NCBI GenBank assembly: GCA_964422155.1
Contig: CAYQZZ010000096.1
Coordinates: 1-5,799, forward strand
DNA: 5,799 bases
Direction of reading: 5' to 3'
Source of the DNA: JBGPRB01 sp964422155
GTDB lineage: Bacteria; Chloroflexota; Dehalococcoidia; Dehalococcoidales; RBG-16-60-22
The notes under the pieces are model-generated. The model did not search any database and was not told the DNA's origin. It was given only the letters and a program-made list of their open reading frames with translations. Shown here in pieces: positions 1 through 4,760 of this stretch (position 1 is its first letter; the number at the start of each line of letters is the position of its first letter). The translations under genes and the position numbers were made by a program.

Positions 1-2245
1 TCCCCGTCTCGTACTCGTTGTAGAGGCTGTCCTTACCGGAGATAAAAGGCGTGCCGTAGACGATGGCAGTATCGTAGCAGGCCTGTGCCGCCCGCACCAG
101 CCCGCCGAGTCGATCGGGTTTTTCCGGGTTGCCCCAGCAGAAGTTGTCCAGCAGGGCGACCTCTTCCAGGGTGCCACCGACGGCGATAACCTGTCGCAGG
201 GCTTCATCGATGGCCGAGGCGGCCATCCAGTAGGTGTCTATATCCCCATACTTGGGATTAATGCCATTAGACACGATGATACCTTTATCGGAATCGTGCA
301 GCGGTCGGATAACGGCAGCATCACCGGGGCCGTCATTAGCTACGCCCACCAGAGGCTTGAGCACGCTGGTGCCCTGCACTTCATGGTCGTACTGGCGGAT
401 AACCCATTCCTTACTGCAAACGTTCCAGGAACCCAGTATTTTTTTCAGGTCTTCTTTGAGGTCGGGCGGCTGGGGGAAGTCCGGCTCGGGGTGCCGGGGC
501 GGCTGCCACAGGGCCTCACGCTCAAGCTGGGGAAGACCATTGTGCAGGAAAGCCATATCCAGGTCGCCAACGAGATTGCCATTATAGAAAAGCTTGAGGC
601 GGCGGTCATCGGTAAACTCTCCGATGACGGTAGCTTCAACGTCCTCGCCCCGGAAAATTGCCAGAATCCGCTTGACTTTATCGGGTGGCACCGCCAGCAA
701 CATCCGCTCCTGTGACTCGGAGACCCATATCTCGGTATAGGACAGCCCGGCGTATTTCAGGGGTACTTTTTCCAGGTCGACGCGTACGCCGGTCTCCTCA
801 GCCATTTCACCCACTGCCGAGGAAAGCCCGCCGCCGCCGCAATCGGTAATGCGCCGGTACAGACCGAGGTCACGGGCCTGTAAAATAGCATCAAGGGCTT
901 TCTTCTCCACGATAGCATTGCCTATCTGGACAGAGCTGGAGGATAGTGTCTCGGACTCTTTATCGAGCTCGCCGGAGGCAAAGGTGACGCCGTGGATACC
1001 ATCACGTCCCGTTTTGCCCCCCACCAGGACGACGAGGTCGCCGGCCTTTTGCTTACCTTTCTGACTCATATTCGAGGGCATGATACCCACCGTGCCGCAG
1101 TAGACCAGCGGGTTACCAACGTAACGCTCGTCAAAGAAGATAGAGCCGTTGGAGGTAGGGATGCCCATGCGGTTTCCATAGTCAGCCACACCGGCACGAA
1201 CGCCTTTGAAGATACGGCGCGGATGCAAGACGCCCCGGGGCAGTTCGGCATGGGGCAAATCGGGCAGGCCGAAACAAAAGACATCGGTGTTCATAATCGG
1301 TTTGGCGCCCAGTCCTGTTCCCAGCGGGTCGCGAATGACGCCGCCGATACCCGTGGCCGCCCCGCCGTAAGGCTCCACCGCCGAGGGGTGATTGTGTGTC
1401 TCCACTTTAAAGCAGACGGCGTAGCGTCCATCAAAGTCGATGACGCCGGCATTATCTTTAAAAACAGAAAGGCACCACGGTTTATTCAGTTCCCGGGTGA
1501 CTCTCATAACGGTGCTTTTCATCAGGTTGTCGATGGTCTTTTTGCCGAGGGTGATTTTAGCCTTGAAGGTCTTGTGGATGCAGTGCTCCGACCACGTCTG
1601 CGCCAGCGTTTCCAGTTCAACATCGGTGGGCTGGCGGCCCAGCTTCTTAAAGTAGTCCTGGATTATCCTCATCTCCTCAAGATTCAGCCAGAACCTGCCC
1701 TTGCTAAGCGCCATCAGGGCATTATCGTCCATACCGGCTATGTCTATCTTTTCCAGATTAAACTTATAGGTGGCTGAGGGCAATGCCACAGCTTCTTTCC
1801 GGGCGACGATGTGCTGGACGATGCTGTTGACCAGCAGCTTATCGCAGATGGACTGGAGAATATCATTGGAAAAGTCGCCCCAGAACAGATATTTTTTAGC
1901 CGTCCTGACGGCGGTAATGGTGGTGATACCCAAATCTCTGATGCCCTTTTTAACGCTATCTTCGACAGGGTCCATGACACCGGGGTTATAAGTGACCTCA
2001 ATCAGCCGGGCGCCATCAGGGCAGGGACTCTCCTGGTAAGAAAATTCCTCGACAATGGGGTCGGCAAGCAGCTCACGGCAGATGGTCAGCAGGTTTTTAT
2101 CGTCCAGCTTGCCTTCAAGGAGGTAAACATTGCTCAAGCGGACACGGTTGACCGTCTTGATACCGAGGTCGAGAATGTCCTTGAGCAGCCCCTCGGAGCG
2201 CGGGTCAGTAAACCCTTCTTTTACCGAAACCTCAATACGATACAA
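1..2245 (-). CDS. purL: Phosphoribosylformylglycinamidine synthase PurL with fused tandem PurS-like N-terminus (partial, C-terminus off the left edge)
   Basis: This enzyme makes FGAM from FGAR, ATP and glutamine (or ammonia), the fourth step of de novo purine synthesis in the cytoplasm. The frame is open from a TTG at 2245 to the left edge, 748 codons. Residues 1-78 and about 79-147 each resemble PurS (EVSVKEGFTDP and EVTYNPGVMDP, each followed by a helix ending in LGI). The catalytic part follows: QTWSEHCIHKTF at 216-227, with H221 matching the conserved SEHC histidine; HNHPSAVEPYGGAATG at 284-299; GKTGRDGIHG at 410-419; DCGGGGLSS at 468-476; SGKDSLYNE at 736-744. The TTG is chosen because it is the only ordinary start codon after an in-frame TAA just upstream, and AAGGAAGG lies 7 nt before it. 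Probably 200 or more residues are missing, so whether a glutaminase domain is fused cannot be seen. The family call is very secure. Confidence 0.96.
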   Translation of the reverse strand, partial: MYRIEVSVKEGFTDPRSEGLLKDILDLGIKTVNRVRLSNVYLLEGKLDDKNLLTICRELLADPIVEEFSYQESPCPDGARLIEVTYNPGVMDPVEDSVKKGIRDLGITTITAVRTAKKYLFWGDFSNDILQSICDKLLVNSIVQHIVARKEAVALPSATYKFNLEKIDIAGMDDNALMALSKGRFWLNLEEMRIIQDYFKKLGRQPTDVELETLAQTWSEHCIHKTFKAKITLGKKTIDNLMKSTVMRVTRELNKPWCLSVFKDNAGVIDFDGRYAVCFKVETHNHPSAVEPYGGAATGIGGVIRDPLGTGLGAKPIMNTDVFCFGLPDLPHAELPRGVLHPRRIFKGVRAGVADYGNRMGIPTSNGSIFFDERYVGNPLVYCGTVGIMPSNMSQKGKQKAGDLVVLVGGKTGRDGIHGVTFASGELDKESETLSSSSVQIGNAIVEKKALDAILQARDLGLYRRITDCGGGGLSSAVGEMAEETGVRVDLEKVPLKYAGLSYTEIWVSESQERMLLAVPPDKVKRILAIFRGEDVEATVIGEFTDDRRLKLFYNGNLVGDLDMAFLHNGLPQLEREALWQPPRHPEPDFPQPPDLKEDLKKILGSWNVCSKEWVIRQYDHEVQGTSVLKPLVGVANDGPGDAAVIRPLHDSDKGIIVSNGINPKYGDIDTYWMAASAIDEALRQVIAVGGTLEEVALLDNFCWGNPEKPDRLGGLVRAAQACYDTAIVYGTPFISGKDSLYNEYETG

Positions 2246-2252
2246 GTCAATA

Positions 2253-2260
2253 CCTTCCTT
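2253..2260 (-). promoter_or_regulatory. Ribosome binding site deciding the TTG start of purL
   Basis: On the minus strand AAGGAAGG precedes the TTG at 2245 with a 7-nt spacer (TATTGAC). An in-frame TAA lies about 18 nt upstream of the TTG and no ATG or GTG falls between, so this site and the TTG fix the start. Confidence 0.75.
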
Positions 2261-2278
2261 CCGTTATCCTACGCCTTC

Positions 2279-2345
2279 TGTCATTCTGACGCAGGTCAGA
2301 ATCCATCCCTCTCCCCCCTGGATTCCAGCTTTCGCTGGAATGACA
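2279..2345. repeat. Double-hairpin intergenic repeat, copy 1 (67 bp, TGTCATTC/GAATGACA ends)
   Basis: The element is bounded by 8-bp perfect inverted ends, TGTCATTC (2279-2286) and GAATGACA (2338-2345). Inside are two perfect 8-bp stems: ATTCTGAC/GTCAGAAT (2283-2290 with 2295-2302, loop GCAG) and ATTCCAGC/GCTGGAAT (2322-2329 with 2334-2341, loop TTTC, which reads GAAA on the minus strand). The pyrimidine-rich linker is flanked by GAATCCA and TGGATTC, which can pair as an alternative central hairpin. It sits 33 bp before the purL start. It is the same type as the element at 4636-4709 and resembles the widespread 'tggattcc...ggaatgac' intergenic repeats of many bacterial genomes. Translations of it give the familiar spurious peptide PWIPAFAGMT, so open frames across it are not genes. 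Confidence 0.88.
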
Positions 2346-2358
2346 AGTTTTTTAAGAT

Positions 2359-2392
2359 GGATTGCTTCGTCACTACGTTCCTCGCAATGACA
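2359..2392. repeat. Second short hairpin repeat (GATTGCTTCG...CCTCGCAATGACA type)
   Basis: The stretch begins GGATTGCTTCGTC and ends CCTCGCAATGACA. ATTGC (2361-2365) pairs with GCAAT (2384-2388), and an inner CGT/ACG can also pair. I recognise this as a common dispersed intergenic repeat type ('attgcgagg...gaagcaatc' on the other strand). Its right end, AATGACA, matches the end of the neighbouring 67-bp element, and only 13 bp separate the two. Only one copy lies in the window, so its repeat nature rests on general knowledge. Confidence 0.6.
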
Positions 2393-2411
2393 TAGAGTAT
2401 TGTTTTCCTAA

Positions 2412-3335
2412 TTAAGCACCACTATACTTTTCCGCCCTTCTATCTATCCGGTTAATTAAAAAGGTGATCCAGCGACTCGGCTCCGCCTTCTGAGCGAAGT
2501 CAAAATCAGTATAAACCATATCGGTATTTTCGGCAAAATATCTACCGTCGACCGCCTTACCATGCACGAAATCAAGCATACTTTGAAAAGCCCGGCTGTT
2601 GACAGCATACGGGAACAGCGAAAGGACATCGAGAACCCGCAGGATGCCGTATTTAACCGCCGGATATTGCAGACTCATAAAGCGGCGGCCGACCCCGAAG
2701 CCATGCAAATTTGCTCTCCTCTCCCAGTGCTCCAGCAACAAATCGATGGCGCTGCTGAGGACACGGTCCCGCCGGTACGGCTCATACTGACCCAGCAGCA
2801 TGAGTATGTTCAGGTTGTCCATCGGGCAGGACTCAATCTCCAGCCTGCCGGAACCATCATCGTAACAATGCCAGCCACCGTCATAGCACCGCGAATTCAT
2901 GACTAAACGGATATACTTTGCTAATCGCGGGTCATCACGGTAGCCCATCCTGGCTAAAGAAGAAAGGAGAATTGCCGACATGCAGAAATAGTTGTCCTGG
3001 ACGTTCGGCGGAATAGTAAAAGAACCGTCTTGCGACTGAAAGCGGAATACCTCTTCCGCTTCGCCGTCCAGTCCCAAATCACGGATAGAGAGTCCGATGT
3101 CCGCCAGGAAAAAGAGGTCCCAGTAAGCCTTGCCGGTTTCCGTATAATGCACCCTGCCGGTCTTGAGGGCGGGGATACCGGTAACGCTGCCTTTAAGCCT
3201 GTTTATCAGTTTTTGAATAGCGCTATCTTGAAGTACGGGTGTGATATCCGGTCGTGCGTCCAGCAGCTGGAGTTCTACAGCATACCTGAGCCAGGCGGGG
3301 CCTTCCAGCAACCAGTCGAGGACTTTTTTATCCAA
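2412..3335 (-). CDS. Uncharacterised protein with prenyltransferase/squalene-cyclase-like (alpha/alpha toroid) repeats
   Basis: The product is 307 residues, helix-rich, without a signal peptide or clear membrane segment, so probably cytoplasmic. Two motifs recall the glycine/aromatic turns of terpenoid-cyclase and protein-prenyltransferase toroids: QDGSF (102-106) before a long helical stretch, and YDGGWHC (151-157). A third segment, ESCPMDN (168-174), follows. C150, C157 and C170 with H156 could form a metal site, but this is speculation. The opening DWLLEGPAWLRYAVELQLL resembles a helix pair seen in bacterial toroid-type hypotheticals. At 307 residues it is about half a squalene-hopene cyclase, and I see no DxDD acid motif, so cyclase activity is not implied. 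The start is TTG at 3335: an in-frame TAG lies six codons upstream and no ATG occurs between; GGCGAG is a weak ribosome site. It lies upstream of purL in the same direction. The fold guess is moderate and the function is unknown. Confidence 0.85.
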   Translation of the reverse strand: MDKKVLDWLLEGPAWLRYAVELQLLDARPDITPVLQDSAIQKLINRLKGSVTGIPALKTGRVHYTETGKAYWDLFFLADIGLSIRDLGLDGEAEEVFRFQSQDGSFTIPPNVQDNYFCMSAILLSSLARMGYRDDPRLAKYIRLVMNSRCYDGGWHCYDDGSGRLEIESCPMDNLNILMLLGQYEPYRRDRVLSSAIDLLLEHWERRANLHGFGVGRRFMSLQYPAVKYGILRVLDVLSLFPYAVNSRAFQSMLDFVHGKAVDGRYFAENTDMVYTDFDFAQKAEPSRWITFLINRIDRRAEKYSGA

Positions 3336-3488
3336 AATTCTCGCCTGCTAATCTACGATTTCTCGGCTTTCTGGGGGATGTTCTGATACTTATATTTTAG
3401 CGTTTTTTGGAGGGGAGGTAAAGGTTTAGGCATGAGTGAATAAGAAGATAAATGATGCCGCTATCTGGAAAGGGGCGGCTGGCTACAT
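3336..3488. other. Spacer between the regulator gene and the toroid-protein gene
   Basis: This 153-bp spacer separates two minus-strand genes. It holds the candidate promoter at 3394-3422 and a weak inverted repeat just after the regulator stop (GCCGC 3457-3461, GCGGC 3475-3479), which lacks a proper U-run. The presence of a promoter suggests the regulator unit and the toroid gene are separate transcripts. Confidence 0.5.
3394..3422 (-). promoter_or_regulatory. Candidate sigma-70 promoter for the toroid-protein gene
   Basis: On the minus strand TTTACC (3417-3422, four of six to TTGACA) is followed after 17 bp by TAAAAT (3394-3399, five of six to TATAAT). Transcription would start about 50 nt before the TTG at 3335, and could also supply purL. 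Confidence 0.45.
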
Positions 3489-4193
3489 CTACACCGAACG
3501 CATAATTTCTTTCAGCGCTTCACGGTCCTTAATGACGATGCTATGGCGGTCGTAAAGGATAACTCCCCTGTCTTCCAGAGATTTAAGAGATTTCCCGATT
3601 ACCTCACGCACGGTGCCGGTCATAGCCGCCATATCGGCGCGGGTGAGAACCAGGGAGGTATCGCAGGCACTTTTATGGTTATCGGTGAGGAGCATCTTGG
3701 CTAACCTGCCGCTGACGCACCTCAGGGAAAGGTCTTCGACCAGAGTCATGTAGTGGTGCATCTCGGTGGCTAAAAGCTTTATGGTATTACGGGCAAGCTG
3801 CGGATATTCCCCGAGCAAGCCCTCAAGGTCGCTGGAGGTCAGTCCGTAAAGTACGGTGGGAACCATTGCCTGGGCGCTTTCAGGGTTACTGCCACCGTTG
3901 AAGATGCCGGCATGGCCGAAACAATCGCCGGGATGTACCAGCCTGAGAATTTGCTCCTTGCCGCCGGGTGAGGTCTTAAATAATTTAATTAGCCCCGATG
4001 CCACAAAATAAATCATTCTGGCGGGTTCCTGCTCCAGCCATACTATCTTATGCTTCTCCACAACCCGTGTTTTCATTAACCGGCCGATTCTCTCCAGAAC
4101 ACGGTCTTCAAGTCCGACAAAATAGGGACTGAGTTTGAGAAATTCCGTGCTGGCGATTTTTCTTTCCGGCTGTACCAGAGTTCCCGTTACCAT
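3489..4193 (-). CDS. Crp/Fnr-family transcriptional regulator
   Basis: This 234-residue protein has the two-domain Crp/Fnr layout: a cyclic-nucleotide-binding-type beta roll (about 18-125, with SGLIKLFKTSPGGKEQILRL and HPGDCFGHAG), a long dimer helix (about 130-168), and a C-terminal winged helix-turn-helix (about 182-212, LTRADMAAMTGTVREVIGKS). The recognition helix has R-E-x3-K, like the R-E-x3-R of Crp. The nucleotide pocket lacks the GE...R-[ST] residues that bind cAMP in Crp, and there are only three cysteines with no N-terminal cluster, so neither cAMP nor an Fnr-type [4Fe-4S] cluster is expected; the signal is unknown. ATG at 4193 is preferred over an in-frame TTG at 4205, because the run GGGGGGA just before the ATG can act as a ribosome site and the TTG has none. 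It follows the Zn-ribbon gene by 17 bp and diverges from a flavodiiron gene, suggesting a role in O2/NO or redox response. Confidence 0.93.
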   Translation of the reverse strand: MVTGTLVQPERKIASTEFLKLSPYFVGLEDRVLERIGRLMKTRVVEKHKIVWLEQEPARMIYFVASGLIKLFKTSPGGKEQILRLVHPGDCFGHAGIFNGGSNPESAQAMVPTVLYGLTSSDLEGLLGEYPQLARNTIKLLATEMHHYMTLVEDLSLRCVSGRLAKMLLTDNHKSACDTSLVLTRADMAAMTGTVREVIGKSLKSLEDRGVILYDRHSIVIKDREALKEIMRSV

Positions 4194-4210
4194 ATTTCCC
4201 CCCAACTTAT

Positions 4211-4369
4211 TCAGCGTTGCTTAACTTTTACAATGGCCTTATCGAATTTCGGCAGGTCGTGTGTATAGCCGCACTGAAGACAATATTCATACCAGCCGTA
4301 CCAGTCTTTTTCGAGGGATAATTTTCCGTTCTTACACCGCGGACACCCTTCAATCTTAAGCTTTCCCAT
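4211..4369 (-). CDS. Small zinc-ribbon protein
   Basis: This 52-residue protein has two CxxC knuckles, CPRC at 9-12 and CLQCGY at 30-35, spaced 17 residues apart, typical of a single zinc ribbon (C9, C12, C30, C33). Between them lies an aromatic stretch, DWYGWYEY, and the tail is lysine-rich (DKAIVKVKQR). It has no membrane segment or signal peptide. ATG at 4369 is chosen because GGGAAG lies 5 nt upstream and the Zn ribbon starts soon after. A longer frame reaching 4426 adds 19 residues of no recognisable character. The stop is 17 bp from the regulator start, so the two are very likely one transcript. It could bind nucleic acid or a protein partner. No specific function can be assigned. Confidence 0.82.
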   Translation of the reverse strand: MGKLKIEGCPRCKNGKLSLEKDWYGWYEYCLQCGYTHDLPKFDKAIVKVKQR

Positions 4370-4469
4370 CTTAGCTTCCCTTCCGTATACAGATAGCCTT
4401 CCCGTTATAGATAAAACAGCTGACACGAAAAAACCTGTAATGAAATTTTAACTCTTTGATAATAACGAA

Positions 4470-4499
4470 GTTATAAAATCAGGGGATGAAAAGTTACAA
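4470..4499 (-). promoter_or_regulatory. Candidate promoter for the Zn-ribbon/regulator unit
   Basis: On the minus strand TTGTAA (4494-4499) is followed after 18 bp by TATAAC (4470-4475, five of six to TATAAT). It lies about 100 nt before the ATG at 4369. A perfect 5-bp-arm palindrome, ATAAC-GAA-GTTAT (4462-4474), overlaps the -10 box and could be a regulator site. Confidence 0.4.
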
Positions 4500-4510
4500 A
4501 AATATATCAT

Positions 4511-4533
4511 TGCCATTTCCCGGAAATTTGGCA
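4511..4533. promoter_or_regulatory. Imperfect palindrome, possible operator
   Basis: TGCCA (4511-4515) and TGGCA (4529-4533) face each other as perfect 5-bp arms, and an inner TTTCC-C-GGAAA (4516-4526) is itself a palindrome, offset by one base from the outer centre. The 1-nt inner loop makes an RNA hairpin unlikely, so a protein-binding site is the more natural reading. It does not match the Crp (TGTGA-N6-TCACA) or Fnr (TTGAT-N4-ATCAA) consensus. Confidence 0.35.
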
Positions 4534-4606
4534 TAATGTCATAATTTTGTAATGTTTTCCACTTTCATTTTATGATTTCGCAATTGCATAGTTTATATGA
4601 TAGTGA

Positions 4607-4635
4607 TTGAATATATATATAAGATTGTTTAGTAA
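4607..4635 (+). promoter_or_regulatory. Weak candidate promoter for the flavodiiron gene
   Basis: TTGAAT (4607-4612) and TAGTAA (4630-4635) are separated by 17 bp. The -10 box directly abuts the left end of the hairpin repeat at 4636, so the whole repeat would lie in the 5' untranslated region. Other AT-rich pairings are nearly as good here. Confidence 0.25.
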
Positions 4636-4709
4636 TGCCATTCTCGGGCATGACCCGAGAATCCAGACCACCACTCCTCCACTGGATTCCCGCCTTCGCG
4701 GGAATGACA
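4636..4709. repeat. Double-hairpin intergenic repeat, copy 2 (74 bp)
   Basis: This has the same design and plus-strand orientation as the copy at 2279-2345. Its ends are TGCCATTC and GAATGACA (one mismatch). The left stem ATTCTCGGG/CCCGAGAAT is 9 bp (4640-4648 with 4654-4662, loop CATGA). The right stem ATTCCCGC/GCGGGAAT is 8 bp (4686-4693 with 4698-4705, loop CTTC). The linker is flanked by GAATCCAG and CTGGATTC, which can pair as an alternative. It sits 51 bp before the flavodiiron start, probably in its leader. Confidence 0.88.
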
Positions 4710-4750
4710 ATTGTGAGAAGGGTAGAATAAATAAAGATAGTTGAAAATAT

Positions 4751-4758
4751 AAGGAGGG
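4751..4758 (+). promoter_or_regulatory. Ribosome binding site of the flavodiiron gene
   Basis: AAGGAGGG lies just before the ATG at 4761, a near-perfect match to the 16S 3' end. Spacing from AGGAGG to the ATG is only 3 nt, tighter than usual, but the protein start agrees with the family N-terminus. Confidence 0.75.
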
Positions 4759-4760
4759 TT

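Larger units (their letters stand above)
2246..2411. other. Non-coding spacer between purL and the toroid-protein gene
   Basis: This 166-bp spacer separates two genes of the same direction and is mostly made of the two hairpin repeats at 2279-2345 and 2359-2392. I see no convincing promoter for purL in it, so purL may be read from the promoter upstream of the toroid gene, with the hairpins lying in the transcript between the two coding regions. The hairpins are not followed on the minus strand by a U-run that would make a classical terminator. Confidence 0.6.
4370..4760. other. Divergent, AT-rich control region between the regulator unit and the flavodiiron gene
   Basis: No convincing gene lies in these 391 bp. 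Most of it (about 4430-4635) is much richer in A+T than the coding regions. It contains a candidate minus-strand promoter (4470-4499), a short palindrome overlapping its -10 box (4462-4474), an imperfect palindrome at 4511-4533, a weak candidate plus-strand promoter (4607-4635), the double-hairpin repeat copy 2 (4636-4709), and a strong ribosome site at 4751-4758. The minus-strand open frame across 4565-4789 reads the known repeat-derived peptide VIPAKAGIQ and is spurious. Confidence 0.7.

Noticed and set aside
992..1777. 261-codon plus-strand open frame opposite purL
   Set aside because: The opposite strand carries unmistakable PurL motifs throughout this stretch (SEHC, HNHPS, GKTGRDG). The plus frame has no recognisable domain.
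1811..2395. Plus-strand open frames antisense to purL running into the repeat
   Set aside because: They are shadows of the strongly conserved purL frame and end in repeat-derived peptides such as PWIPAFAGMT.
3457..3479. Possible rho-independent terminator after the regulator gene (GCCGC/GCGGC)
   Set aside because: The stem is only 5 bp, the loop 13 nt, and no continuous U-run follows on the minus strand.
4462..4474. Near match to a loxP arm (ATAACGAAGTTAT)
   Set aside because: Only one arm-like 13-mer is present, with no 8-bp spacer and second arm, and no recombinase nearby. Treated as chance, or as a small operator-like palindrome.
4711..4716. TTGTGA as a Crp-type half site upstream of the flavodiiron gene
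   Set aside because: There is no matching TCACA half site at the right spacing, so a Crp box cannot be supported.
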